From NCBI GenBank assembly GCA_963812775.1, contig CAWEWH010000007.1:496001-560000 (forward strand): a stretch of DNA of 64,000 nucleotides, read 5' to 3'. A program made the position numbers and the translations under genes. The notes beneath the pieces are model-generated. The model was not told the origin of the DNA, did no database searches, and was given only the letters and a program-made list of their open reading frames with translations. The DNA comes from CAWEWH01 sp963812775. Its GTDB lineage: Bacteria > Pseudomonadota > Alphaproteobacteria > Rhizobiales > Beijerinckiaceae. Shown one piece after another: positions 1 to 7,836 of the stretch; position 1 is the first letter of the stretch; every line of letters begins with the position of its first letter.

Positions 1-566
1 TCTGCCGCCCAAGGATGGTCGTGGCCATCGTCCACCATCTTCTGAACGTGGCGAGCCGCCTTGGCCCCTTCATGGATCATGACCGCCATCGTCGTTGCCT
101 TGAGGCGGTCGAGGCCGAACAGCGGCAAGAGCCCATCAGGCTCCATCATCCGCCACTCGCCATCCGACCAGAACGACCACGGCAGGTCTGGCTTGTCGCC
201 GTCCTTGCGCCACTGGATGAAGAGGATCTTGTCGCCCGTCTGATCGCGGAAGACGACGAAGTGGGCCGGGTCGACGCCCGTCAGGAGAGGCGGCAAGCTA
301 CTCTTGGTTGCCGGGATCGATCTCGGGAAGGTGGCGCCGGCAACCTCAGCATTGATCGCCGCCTTCTCTTCCTCGGTCGGGGCGAGGCTGTCGGCATCGC
401 AGGCAATCTTGCCGTCCCTGATGGTGATGGTCGCGACGATGTTCTTGTAGCCGTCGTCGTCCGTCTCCTCGACGACGTAGCGTCGAAAATTTTTTTGGAC
501 GGCACCGATGCGGGTGACGTAGGCTCTCAGCGCCGGCGTGTCGGGATCGGGACGAGGCACAATCAC
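1..566 (-). CDS. Phage-like protein of the integrated element, partial at left edge
   Basis: This minus-strand frame is open from a GTG at 566 to the window edge, giving 188 residues without a stop. The GTG overlaps the stop of the next gene upstream (GTGA), and a purine-rich GGGAGAGG motif lies just before it. Visible segments include PWSFWSDGEWRMMEPDG and LPLFGLDRL followed by HEGAKAA near the edge. From memory, these resemble proteins of rhizobial prophages that precede or contain a Toprim-like region. I could not confirm the family, so no function is assigned. The carboxyl end lies outside the window. Confidence 0.6.
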   Translation of the reverse strand, partial: MIVPRPDPDTPALRAYVTRIGAVQKNFRRYVVEETDDDGYKNIVATITIRDGKIACDADSLAPTEEEKAAINAEVAGATFPRSIPATKSSLPPLLTGVDPAHFVVFRDQTGDKILFIQWRKDGDKPDLPWSFWSDGEWRMMEPDGLLPLFGLDRLKATTMAVMIHEGAKAARHVQKMVDDGHDHPWAA

Positions 567-823
567 TCCTCTCCCTTCTCATCCTCGAACACCTGCGGCT
601 TGGCGCGTCGAACCCAGAGGGCATAACCGGGCCGCGCCCCCTTGGCGCGTCGAACCCAACGTCGCCCTGTTGACGGGTAGCCGGTGTCGGCCACCCGCTC
701 GATGGACTCGAAGTTGCCGGCGCGCTTGACTTCGAGCGTTGCGAAGCCCTTGGGCCGCTGGCGCCAGTGCTTCTCGATTCCGTCGTGCTCTTTCATCCAG
801 AAGGTGATGGTATTGTCGCTCAT
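563..823 (-). CDS. Small hypothetical protein of the integrated element (86 aa)
   Basis: The product begins MSDNTITFWMKEHDG and is rich in Lys, Arg and Trp. It has no membrane segment or recognisable motif. An AGAGGA ribosome-binding site lies about six bases before the ATG at 823. The stop overlaps the GTG of the following gene, so the two are probably translationally coupled. Position and orientation match the rest of the integrase-linked cluster. I do not recognise the family. Confidence 0.55.
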   Translation of the reverse strand: MSDNTITFWMKEHDGIEKHWRQRPKGFATLEVKRAGNFESIERVADTGYPSTGRRWVRRAKGARPGYALWVRRAKPQVFEDEKGEE

Positions 824-884
824 CGTTTAGTCCTCTTAGAATCGTGAGGGGCCCGCAGCGTCAGCCGCGAGCCCCGGTGACGCG

Positions 885-1100
885 TCAGTCGAACGGATCG
901 ACGCCGGCCCTGCCTGTCTTCCTTGGCAGTGCGTCGCGGAAGAACTGCTGCCAGTCCCGGTGGTGATCGATGAGGTGATGAAGGGCAGTCGCCATGGACA
1001 TGCCGCTCATCATCAGCAACCGGATGAACGCGATGTCGAGCTCGCTGGCCTTGTCGCGGTACTTCCTCATGACGATGACTCTAGGGTCGTCATCAGACAT
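885..1100 (-). CDS. Small hypothetical protein of the integrated element (71 aa)
   Basis: The 71-residue product starts MSDDDPRVIVMRKYRDK and has a central Met-rich helical stretch (FIRLLMMSGMSMA). Its start codon at 1100 overlaps the stop of the upstream small gene by eight bases, which argues for cotranslation in one operon of the integrated element. No family is recognised. A short amphipathic DNA-associated or toxin-antitoxin-sized protein is possible, but nothing in the sequence shows it. Confidence 0.5.
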   Translation of the reverse strand: MSDDDPRVIVMRKYRDKASELDIAFIRLLMMSGMSMATALHHLIDHHRDWQQFFRDALPRKTGRAGVDPFD

Positions 1101-1429
1101 TGCGGCGCCCTCGCATCAATGACTCTAGGGCGCCCTCGGGAAATTCTTCGCAGGCGTAATTGAGGTGCCAGTTGGTGTCGTCTCTCATGGCCTTGAGCAA
1201 AGGGTAAACTCTCTCGTCGAGGACCTTCATGAGATCGTCAAAGTCGGCCTCCATGTCGAAGTCCGCCGCCGCAGTGCTTCAGCACTTGTAGGGCGGCCTC
1301 GACGGAGTCGACGATGGTTATGAAGTTGAGGCCCTTCTTGTAGAACTTGATCCTCCCCGCCGTTTCCTTGGCGCTGGCGAGGGCATCTTTCGCCGACTGT
1401 TTGGCGGCGATGATTGAGTCTTCAGGCAT
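1093..1429 (-). CDS. Hypothetical protein of the integrated element, frameshifted here (about 111 aa)
   Basis: Two overlapping frames appear to be one gene. The first starts MPEDSIIAAKQSAKDAL at 1429 and runs off at a GGC repeat near 1262-1272. The second continues FDMEADFDDLMKVLDERVYP and ends at 1093. The whole span is 3n+1 bases, so removing one base from the GC-rich run joins them, giving an acidic junction (GGDFDMEADFDD) that fits both sides. The protein is helical and charged, with no recognised family. The alternative is two separate small genes of 63 and 53 residues. Confidence 0.45.
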
Positions 1430-1560
1430 TTGATTACTCCGTGGTTCTTGGATCTGCCGGTTTAAGAACGCTCATCCGACCCCGGCTCGGACGGATTGGA
1501 CAAACCCCTTGAAAGGGTAGTAGGATTCTTGTCTCTACTGTTCTTGGACAACTACTACTC

Positions 1561-1600
1561 AAGCCCGGCCGGTGACCTACACACTGGCCGGGCTTTTCAT
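1561..1600. terminator. Terminator-like hairpin next to the AlpA-type gene
   Basis: The arms AAGCCCGGCC (1561-1570) and GGCCGGGCTT (1586-1595) form a perfect ten-base stem around a short loop. On the plus strand the hairpin is followed by TTTTCATTTT, as in an intrinsic terminator. On the minus strand it comes directly after the stop of the AlpA-type gene but lacks a T run. It may serve minus-strand read-through, or end an unrecognised plus-strand transcript from the 1430-1560 gap. Confidence 0.5.
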
Positions 1601-1980
1601 TTTGGCTTCGTCTTGGTCTTGGGTTTCTTGGGCGGCTCAGGCAGCAAGCGCCGGCGCGGGCGATTGGCGAGCCAGTCGTCGATCTCAGACTTCTTCCAGG
1701 CGATCTTCGTCGTTCTGCCGTTGGGCGGACCGAGCTCAAGCGCCAATGGAAATTGGCCGTTGCGCATCCACGAGAACAGGGTGCCGTATGATACCCCGAG
1801 TGCCTCGAGGACTTGTGCCTTGCTGAGGAGGTCGGAAGTGGAAGTGGATGCACCGATGCGGCGCCCAGTCACTTCGGGACGGAGAGTAGTCACGGTCCGG
1901 TGATCCCTTAAAGCGGGATGGCCGAACGGGTCCTTTGAAGAAAGCAAAAGGGCCCGCTGGCGCATCAGTGTTGCGCTCAA
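1597..1980 (-). CDS. AlpA-type helix-turn-helix regulator / excisionase-like protein (127 aa)
   Basis: Residues about 50-105 form a MerR/AlpA-like winged helix: LLSKAQVLEALGVSYGTLF, SWMRNGQFPLALELG, and a closing KSEIDDWLANR helix. AlpA-family proteins regulate excision or integration of prophages and islands, which suits the neighbouring integrase at 2227-3388. The first 45 residues have no obvious fold, so the true start may lie downstream. The carboxyl tail is Lys/Pro rich. The 246 bases between this gene and the integrase hold no supported gene. Confidence 0.75.
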   Translation of the reverse strand: MSATLMRQRALLLSSKDPFGHPALRDHRTVTTLRPEVTGRRIGASTSTSDLLSKAQVLEALGVSYGTLFSWMRNGQFPLALELGPPNGRTTKIAWKKSEIDDWLANRPRRRLLPEPPKKPKTKTKPK

Positions 1981-2226
1981 GCGGACCCCACGTTCGTGCG
2001 ACCTATGAGGCGGTCGCAGCGGGCCTCAGTTCAATTGGCCCGGGGAAGTCGTGTCCTTGCAATCGGACAATGTACTAGCGTCTGGCCCCACCTGCGAGGC
2101 ACTGTGCGACCGGCCTACTGGGCCACTGGTCCACGGAACTGGTTCTGCCCCGGGTGCCTACATCACCACAAGCGGGGTCATTGGGGATAAATTACAAAAC
2201 CTGAATTGAGCTGTACACTCCTTTTT

Positions 2227-3388
2227 TCAGCGACCAAACTTGATGACCTTGCCACCCTTTCTGCCCAAGGCCAAGTCCAAGATGTGCTCGCCCACCGCCG
2301 TCATGATCCGCATGTCCTCGCGCTCGTAGGAATGCCGGTCGTAGACATCGGTGACATCGTTCCGAACGTGATTGGCGAGCCGGTCGAGCGCGTCCCTGCC
2401 GTGACCGAGGGCCGTCACCTTCGTCAGAAAACTTCTCCGCAAGTCGTGACTCGTGCATCTCTCGATCTTCAGCTCGCTACAGATTCGTCTCATCACCGCG
2501 TCGGCAGCTGGTGCCTTCTGGCTAAGGTGTTCGTCAACGAGAGCCAAGACGGTTTCGGTCAAGAAGACGCGATGGGTGATGCCGTTCTTGGTGCCGGGCC
2601 AACCGAGGGCCGGCACCGGCTCGCCGGGCTGGGTCCACCAAGAGCCTTGGATGTGCTCGCGACGCATGGCGGCGACCTCGCCGGGCCGGGCGCCCGTCAG
2701 CAAGATGATCTTGGCGCCCGGAGTCAGGAGCGGGAAGACGACCGGGACTTCAGGATCGGCGAGGGTGCGCTCGCAACTCTTTCTCGGATTCTTGCCGATG
2801 CCGAGGCAAGGGTTGATGGCGAGGAACGTCCTCCTCGACTCCAAAGCTGAAGACGGCCGAGGCCGACGCCATGACTTGGTTGGCGAGGATGGGCGCCGCG
2901 ATCTTCCGCCGTAGGGCTTTAACGTCGGCCTTCTTGATCGACGCGGCGTCGAGCCGACCCCACTTCGGCAGGACGTAGCGGCGGACGAGTCGGTCGGCCT
3001 GCTTCCATGACTTGTTGTTCAACTTCGCGTCTTCGTTGAGGTAGCTCTCGTAGAGCTCGCCGAACGTGCCGCGATCTCTGTCGGCCATCCTGTCGCCGTG
3101 TGGATCGCCGCCCTCGGCAACGCGCAGCATGATCCGGTTGGCGAGCTTGCGGGCGTCGGCGAGGCCGACCTTGCCGATGCTGTACCAGCGAGGCCGGCCG
3201 CTGATTGAGTAGACCACCTTCCAGCGCTTGGCGCCGGATGGCGTGACGCGGAGGGCGAGGCCGCGCTGCTTGGTGTCCCAGACAACGAAAGGCTTGTCCT
3301 TGGGCTTGACGTTGTGGACATACAGGTCGGTCAGTCGCTTCTTGTTTGCCGGGGCTGCCGGCGATCCATCCTTGCGTGGTCTCGGCAT
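2227..3388 (-). pseudogene. Tyrosine-type site-specific integrase, frameshifted (P4-like)
   Basis: The amino half holds the arm-binding DUF4102-like domain (LTDLYVHNVKPKDKPFVVWD, GLALRVTPSGAK) and the core-binding domain. The carboxyl half, in another frame, has the catalytic set: Arg in GARPGEVAAMR, HDLRRSF, the His of ANHV, and Tyr in VYDRHSY. The span is 3n+1 bases. Removing one A at 2825/2826 restores EEDVLAINPC across the junction. The stretch between VPVVFPLL and IILLTG also looks shorter than usual. The ATG at 3388 is preferred because GGGGAGG lies six bases upstream. It would recombine the element at an att site. It is either inactive or an assembly artefact. Confidence 0.85.
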
Positions 3389-3510
3389 GGCCATCCTCCC
3401 CAAATTAACGCCGGATTAACGCGGCGCCCTAAATGTAAATGAACAGGATTTAATACCACTGAATACAATTGTCCAATGATCAGAGTGACTTAGCTCTATT
3501 AATTCTAGAT

Positions 3511-3522
3511 TGCCCAGGGGCG
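3511..3522. other. Possible attachment-site core: 12-bp copy of the tRNA-Phe 3' end
   Basis: TGCCCAGGGGCG here is identical, in the same orientation, to 9989-10000. There it is the discriminator base, acceptor arm and start of the T arm of tRNA-Phe. P4-like integrases commonly use tRNA 3' ends as cores, and the integrase starts about 120 bases away. Twelve bases is short for a core, so coincidence is possible. Confidence 0.35.
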
Positions 3523-3587
3523 TCAATGCCAGCTTTGTTAACCACCGATTAACCTTAACGGCTTCTTATGACGTCATTGCTTCTTCA

Positions 3588-4286
3588 ATGGAAAAACCGC
3601 CTGTGATCAGCCCCGCACGCCGCGCAAGCGCGTTCAGCTTCAAGGGAAGGTCCTTCGTCGCATTCGTTCTCGCGCCCGAACCGCCGCTGACGGAGTGGTT
3701 CGTCGCCCTCGATAGCTGGCTCGATCGTTCGCCGGGGTTCTTCGTCCGGCGTCCGGTGCTGCTCGACGCATCGAAAATGACTGCGACAACCGCCGACCTC
3801 GAGGAGCTCTTGGCCGAGCTGTCGCGGCGCGACATCCGCATTCTGGGCATAGACGGAATCGACGAGGCGACGATCGGCGCCGGCATGCCGCCCTTGGTGA
3901 GCGGCGGCCGCGAGCGGCAGGAAATCGGCGGCGAGCGCGGCGCCGCGGCGCCAAAGTCGAGCTCGCTGTTGATCGAGAATCCCGTGAGGTCGGGCCAGTC
4001 GATCGCCCATCTCAGCGGCGACGTGACGGTTCTCGGCCCCGTCGCGTCCGGCGCCGAGATCATGGCGGGCGGCTCGATCCACATTTACGGCCCGCTCAGG
4101 GGCAGGGTCATCGCCGGCTCAACGGGGGACACGCGAGCCCGCATCTTCTGCCAGAAGCTCGACGCCGAGCTCGTGGCGATCAGCGGCTACTACCGCAGCT
4201 CGGACGACATCGATGAGAGCTTTCGTGGCCGGCCGGTTCAGGCCTGGCTCGAAGGCGAGGCAATCAAGATTGCAGCGCTGAACTAA
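3588..4286 (+). CDS. minC: Septum site-determining protein MinC
   Basis: MinC inhibits FtsZ polymerisation and is carried to the membrane by MinD, which confines division to midcell. The product is 232 residues. The amino domain reads FKGRSFVAFVLAPE...WLDRSPGFFVRRPVLLD. The carboxyl beta-helix domain is typical (GDVTVLGPVASGAEIMAGGS, HIYGPLRGRVIAG, ARIFCQKLDAELVAISG). I chose the ATG at 3588, which gives MEKPPV just before the first domain. A longer frame from 3510 adds 26 residues that look unlike MinC. It is the first gene of minCDE. Confidence 0.92.
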   Translation: MEKPPVISPARRASAFSFKGRSFVAFVLAPEPPLTEWFVALDSWLDRSPGFFVRRPVLLDASKMTATTADLEELLAELSRRDIRILGIDGIDEATIGAGMPPLVSGGRERQEIGGERGAAAPKSSSLLIENPVRSGQSIAHLSGDVTVLGPVASGAEIMAGGSIHIYGPLRGRVIAGSTGDTRARIFCQKLDAELVAISGYYRSSDDIDESFRGRPVQAWLEGEAIKIAALN

Positions 4287-4310
4287 ACAACAAGGGAGAA
4301 GGGGCTGACG

Positions 4311-5127
4311 ATGGCAAACGTAATGGTGGTGACGTCCGGTAAAGGCGGCGTGGGGAAAACAACGTCAACGGCCGCACTGGGGGCGGCCTTGGCGCGGGCG
4401 GGCCAGAACGTTGTCGTAATCGATTTCGACGTGGGCTTGCGCAATCTCGACCTGGTGATGGGGGCAGAGCGCCGGGTCGTTTTCGATTTCATCAACGTCA
4501 TTAATGGCGACGCCAAGCTCTCGCAGGCGCTCATCCGCGACAAGCGCGTGGACACGCTTTCCATACTTCCGGCCTCCCAGACCCGCGACAAGGATGCCCT
4601 GTCGGACGACGGCGTGGCGCGGGTGATCGGCGAGCTCAGGGAAAAGTTCGACTGGGTGATCTGCGACAGCCCCGCCGGCATCGAGCGCGGGGCCTCCCAT
4701 GCCATGCGGCACGCCGATCTGGCGGTGGTGATCACCAATCCGGAGGTCTCCTCAGTGCGCGATTCCGACCGCATCATCGGGCTGCTCGAACTCGAAGACC
4801 GAGAAGGCCGAGCGGGGCGAGCGCGTCGAAAAGCACCTGTTGATCACCCGCTACGACCCGGCGCGCGCCGAGCGCGGCGAGATGCTCAAGGTCGAGGACA
4901 TCCTCGAAATCCTCTCCATTCCGCTCCTCGGCGTCATCCCCGAGAGCCCCGAAGTCCTGCGCGCCTCGAATTTGGGAACCCCCGTCACCCTGAGCAACGA
5001 ATTGAGCGCTCCGGCCCGCGCCTATGTCGACGCCTCGAAGCGCCTCAGGGGAGAGACCATTCCGATTGCGTTGCCGACGCAGCGCAGGAACCTGCTGGGG
5101 CGCTTGTTCTCGCGGAGAGCGGCATGA
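4311..5127 (+). CDS. minD: Septum site-determining ATPase MinD, frameshifted in this sequence
   Basis: MinD is a membrane-cycling ATPase that activates MinC and is displaced by MinE. The deviant Walker A KGGVGKTTS, DFDVGLRNLDL, CDSPAGIE and NPEVSSVRDSDR are all visible. The frame then breaks at GAACTC (4788-4793). Removing one A gives GLLDSKTEKAERGERVEKHLLITRYDP, the expected continuation, which ends in RRNLLGRLFSRRA, an amphipathic membrane-targeting tail. The span is 3n+1 bases, so the intact protein would be 271 residues. The stop overlaps minE by four bases. The break is probably a sequence error because MinC and MinE are intact. Confidence 0.9.
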
Positions 5128-5393
5128 ACATACTGAATATGGTGTGGCGAAAGCGTTCGGCATCGGTAGCGCGCGAGCGGCTGCAGATCCTGCTCGCGCA
5201 TGAGCGCGCCTTTACCGGGCGCATCGATCTGCTGGCGACGTTGCGGGAGGAGATCCTCCTCGTCGTCAAGAAGCACGTGCCGCTCGACCCCGACAAGGTC
5301 CGCGTCAAGATGGACAAGCGCAACGGCGTCTCGACGCTCGCCGTCGACATCGAGATCGACGGCGCGCAGGGCGTTTTGCTGATGAGCGCCTGA
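5124..5393 (+). CDS. minE: Cell division topological specificity factor MinE
   Basis: The 89-residue product starts MNILNMVWRKRSASVARERLQ and contains LLAHER and the anti-MinCD helix region, followed by a dimerisation domain with ILLVVKKHV and VSTLAVDIEI. MinE drives pole-to-pole oscillation by stimulating the MinD ATPase. Its ATG overlaps the minD stop (ATGA), which indicates translational coupling. No terminator is evident in the 180 bases that follow. Confidence 0.93.
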   Translation: MNILNMVWRKRSASVARERLQILLAHERAFTGRIDLLATLREEILLVVKKHVPLDPDKVRVKMDKRNGVSTLAVDIEIDGAQGVLLMSA

Positions 5394-5574
5394 TCGCGGC
5401 AGCGCCTCCGACCTTCGAGCGACCGGCGAGCGGCACGGGAGGACCCGTGATCCGCGCGTTTTGCTGTCGCGCCGAGGCCATTTCAATAATACTTGGCCGC
5501 GCCTTGCCGCCGAGGCGGTCTACCGCCGGCATGACGTGCTGACAAATTGATGCCGTGACGTTACGCTTCCGGCC

Positions 5575-5991
5575 ATGGGCGCGAGGAGCACAGACGCCGT
5601 CGCCGTGGCGGCGGCCTTCATGGTGATCTCGGCGACGGACATTGTCGCCGACTGCACCTGCCGGGCGCTTGGGCGCGATTTCGAGCTCGGACAGTCCGTC
5701 TGCCTGCAGACGCCGCGCGGTCCGCGGCTTGCCACCTGCGGCATGAACCTCAACAACACGTCGTGGGAGTTCTCCGACACCCCGTGCGTGTCCGCCCGCG
5801 CCGAGCCGCCCAGTGTGCTGAACTTGAAGTTCGCTACATTGCTTGGATCGGGAACCGAGCGAACTTCAAATTCAAAAAGCACACCAGAATCAATCTTTTC
5901 TAGTGTGGCTTATGATTCCGAAATTCGCCAAGCCTTCCATTGGACTTGGGCCTCCAACGATATGTGGCGAATTTCGGAATCGCCACACTAG
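5575..5991 (+). CDS. Small secreted Cys-rich hypothetical protein, 3' end overrun by a repeat
   Basis: The first 80 or so residues look genuine. A hydrophobic leader (AVAVAAAFMVISATDIVADC) is followed by a compact four-to-five-Cys region, CTCRALGRDFELGQSVCLQT, ATCGMNLNNTSW and CVSARAEPP. A periplasmic or secreted location is likely. Everything after about residue 80 is encoded by the palindromic element at 5813-5991, and the TAG stop is the last three bases of that element. The native carboxyl end has therefore probably been replaced. I know of no assigned function for this type of protein. Confidence 0.6.
   Translation: MGARSTDAVAVAAAFMVISATDIVADCTCRALGRDFELGQSVCLQTPRGPRLATCGMNLNNTSWEFSDTPCVSARAEPPSVLNLKFATLLGSGTERTSNSKSTPESIFSSVAYDSEIRQAFHWTWASNDMWRISESPH
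5813..5991. repeat. Two-hairpin palindromic element, copy 1
   Basis: Hairpin A (5813-5884) has outer arms GTGTGCT/AGCACAC and inner arms TTGAAGTTCGCT/AGCGAACTTCAA. Hairpin B (5900-5991) has outer arms CTAGTGTGGC/GCCACACTAG and a perfect 17-base inner repeat GATTCCGAAATTCGCCA. A diverged copy in the opposite orientation lies at 23223-23384. No coding capacity for a transposase exists in either copy, so this is a non-autonomous or REP/BIME-like element. Confidence 0.85.
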
Positions 5992-6075
5992 CGCCGGCGC
6001 GGCGGCGCGGGCCGAGGTGCGGCTGTCCCGCCATTGACGACGACCCGAAGACGCACGAGCAGAAAGGACTGAGCC

Positions 6076-6408
6076 ATGGCACTTCCACAACCCTCAGCAG
6101 CGCGCGACCAGGTCCGCGATGTCGTTCCGGCCCTCATCGATCTCACCGAGCGGGTGGTGTTCGGCGAGGTGTGGGAACGGCCCGGCCTGTCGAAGCGCGA
6201 CCGCAGCCTGATCACCTGCGCGACCCTCATCGCGCTCGGCCGCGAGCGGCAGCTTGTCGGCCACCTGCAGCGCGCCCTCGATAACGGCGTCAAGCAGAGC
6301 GAGCTCAGCGAGGTCATCACGCATCTCGCATTCTACGCCGGCTGGCCCGCCGCCATGACGGCCGCGCTCGTCGCCAAGCAGGTGTTCGAGGAGAAGAAAT
6401 CGCCATAG
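6076..6408 (+). CDS. Carboxymuconolactone decarboxylase family protein
   Basis: The 110-residue product carries the AhpD/CMD core: FGEVWERPGLSKRDRSLITCATLIALGRE followed by HLQRALDNGVKQSELSEVITHLAFYAGWPAAM. The family comprises small oligomeric alpha-helical proteins acting in beta-ketoadipate catabolism or as thiol peroxidase partners. Only one Cys (SLITCATL) is seen and no CxxC, so it is closer to the decarboxylase-like branch than to AhpD. An AAAGGA motif precedes the ATG. It lies alone between the repeat and the sigma-factor operon. Confidence 0.88.
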   Translation: MALPQPSAARDQVRDVVPALIDLTERVVFGEVWERPGLSKRDRSLITCATLIALGRERQLVGHLQRALDNGVKQSELSEVITHLAFYAGWPAAMTAALVAKQVFEEKKSP

Positions 6409-6844
6409 CAGCGCAACGCGCCGGCGGCCGCCCCTCACTGTGCCAACACGAAGGCGGCGATGGCCGGCACGAGCGCCGGCGCAAGCGGAAGCTGCGGCGC
6501 GTCGTAGGTCTTCAGGTTCTCGCTGCCAACTGCAAGGCTCGAGACGATCCTTCGTACGAAGCGGGGGCGTACGCGTATGACCTGGGGCTTTGCTACGAGG
6601 GACTGAGTGAATTGAGTGAGGCTCGAAACTGACGTTCGACCGGCTTTATCCGGACGTCCACACCCCGGCGACCCGATGCCGGCGTTCCTCAGCGGCCCAG
6701 GCCCGCGCCGGACGCCCACGCCAGCCTGCTGAAGCTGCCACCCCCTCAAATTATTTTTTGGGCCGCGACCCCAACGCCGGGTTTGCGCCCTCTTGTCTGG
6801 GTGAATGCGCCATGGCGGCGCGTCACAAATCGGAGCACAGAACC
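6409..6844. other. 436-base stretch without a supported gene
   Basis: Short open frames exist on both strands, but none has a ribosome-binding site plus a recognisable product. A 50-residue plus-strand tail near 6500-6635, ending YAYDLGLCYEGLSELSEARN, has protein-like composition and could be a gene remnant. The end of the region (6751-6760) is a T-rich run. The promoter of the following sigma-factor operon presumably lies here, but I cannot point to clear -35/-10 boxes. Confidence 0.4.
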
Positions 6845-7051
6845 ATGTGGTATAGGAAGAACGTTGGCGGGTGGGAGCGCGCGGCCAGGCTGATCGGCGG
6901 GGGCTTGATGCTCATCTGCGGCGTGGTTGCGCTGCACGCTTCGCCGCTCGGGCTACTGCTCAGCGGCGCGGGTGTCGTGACGCTGGTCACTGGCGTGTTC
7001 GGCTATTGCCCTGGCTGCGCCATCGCCGGGCGCGAGCCACTGAAGGGGTGA
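6845..7051 (+). CDS. Small DUF2892/YgaP-like membrane protein with CxxC (68 aa)
   Basis: The product MWYRKNVGGWERAARLIGG has two predicted membrane helices (residues about 14-30 and 36-54), and the second ends in FGYCPGCAIAGREP. This is the layout of the DUF2892/YgaP membrane domain. I chose the ATG at 6845 because the upstream TTG-initiated extension is not membrane-protein-like. The stop overlaps the GTG of the sigma-factor gene, so the two are translationally coupled. The Cys pair at the membrane face suggests thiol or redox chemistry; this is inference. Confidence 0.8.
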   Translation: MWYRKNVGGWERAARLIGGGLMLICGVVALHASPLGLLLSGAGVVTLVTGVFGYCPGCAIAGREPLKG

Positions 7052-7602
7052 CTGCCTTGGCGCGCGTATCAGACGATCTCTTGCTCGCGGCACAGTCGGG
7101 TGACCGGCACGCGCTGACACAGCTATTGGTGGCCCTGCAGCCGGACATTCGACGCTACGCCCGGCGCCAATGCCACCGCACCTCGGTTATCGAAGATGTG
7201 GTGCAAGAAGCACTCATCGTCGTGTACCGGCGCGTGGGTACGATCCGCAGTCCAGCCGCACTCGCCGGCTGGCTGCTGACTGTCATCGCGCGCCTTTGCA
7301 TGCTGCCGGCGCTGATGCTGATGCGCGGAGTCGAGGAGCTTGCCAGCCTGGAAGAGTCACGCGAGCTCGCAAAGGTCGCGCCGGACGAGTTGCGCATAGA
7401 CTTGGTCAATGCGATCGAGTCGCTTTCGCCGTCCCATCGCGAAGTGCTGCTACTGCGAGATCTCGAAGATCTGACGATTGGGGAAATCGCCGGGCGGCTC
7501 GGCGTGACGCGCGAAGCGGCCAAAAGCCGCCTGCGCCGCGCCCGCACACTGGTGCGCGAATACCTGCTCGGCACAAAGGACAGCGGACGAGAGAGCACAT
7601 GA
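7048..7602 (+). CDS. ECF-type RNA polymerase sigma factor
   Basis: The 184-residue product has region 2 (residues about 12-75: LLVALQPDIRRYARR, VEDVVQEALIVVYRRVGTI-like helix) and region 4 (about 125-178: IESLSPSHREVLLLRDLEDL, IGEIAGRLGVTREAAKSRLRRAR). It lacks the extra domains of primary sigmas. The GTG start overlaps the upstream stop (GTGA). No anti-sigma gene of a known class follows. Instead, small membrane proteins flank it on both sides. It probably directs its own operon, though no promoter was identified. Confidence 0.92.
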   Translation: MTALARVSDDLLLAAQSGDRHALTQLLVALQPDIRRYARRQCHRTSVIEDVVQEALIVVYRRVGTIRSPAALAGWLLTVIARLCMLPALMLMRGVEELASLEESRELAKVAPDELRIDLVNAIESLSPSHREVLLLRDLEDLTIGEIAGRLGVTREAAKSRLRRARTLVREYLLGTKDSGREST

Positions 7603-7623
7603 ATTACTTTCGCGGAGTTCGGC

Positions 7624-7836
7624 ATGTTCGGGAGCGCCTTCCTGGGCGCACACCTGATGCGCGGCGCAGCTGCAGCGGCGCTACTCGCCTGGGCCATCGT
7701 CCACCAGACCGCGCACCCCTGGTTATCCCTGGGCGCGGGCGTTGCCGCCCTCGTCGCGTTACGCGGATGCCCGATGTGCTGGACTGTGGGCCTGGTCGAG
7801 ACGTACTTGGGCAGAAAGCCAAGGGGGCAGCAATGA
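7624..7836 (+). CDS. Small membrane protein with CPxC motif (70 aa)
   Basis: MFGSAFLGAHLMRGAAAAALL begins two hydrophobic helices, the second ending in LRGCPMCWTVGLVETYLGRK. The plan (two helices with a CPxC at the end of the second) matches the 68-residue protein upstream of the sigma gene, so the two are probably distant paralogues. The stop overlaps the ATG of the hydrolase gene by four bases. An anti-sigma or redox-sensor role is possible but is inferred only from position. Confidence 0.75.
   Translation: MFGSAFLGAHLMRGAAAAALLAWAIVHQTAHPWLSLGAGVAALVALRGCPMCWTVGLVETYLGRKPRGQQ

Noticed and set aside
3510..3587. Longer MinC starting at 3510
   Set aside because: The extra 26 residues have no MinC similarity, and the frame overlaps the putative attachment core; the ATG at 3588 fits the domain start.
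4788..4793. Programmed frameshifting in minD, pepA, scoA and others
   Set aside because: The sites are not slippery heptamers, occur in genes not known to use recoding, and share a GANTC-derived context across unrelated families; an error is simpler.
5426..5460. About 26 of 32 matching bases between the sequence after minE and the 5' flank of tRNA-Phe (10061-10092)
   Set aside because: The match needs a three-base gap and is GC-rich; on its own it is not enough to claim a tRNA or island remnant.
6435..6749. 104-residue minus-strand frame between the CMD-like gene and the sigma operon
   Set aside because: It has no ribosome-binding site, atypical composition, and no recognisable domain.
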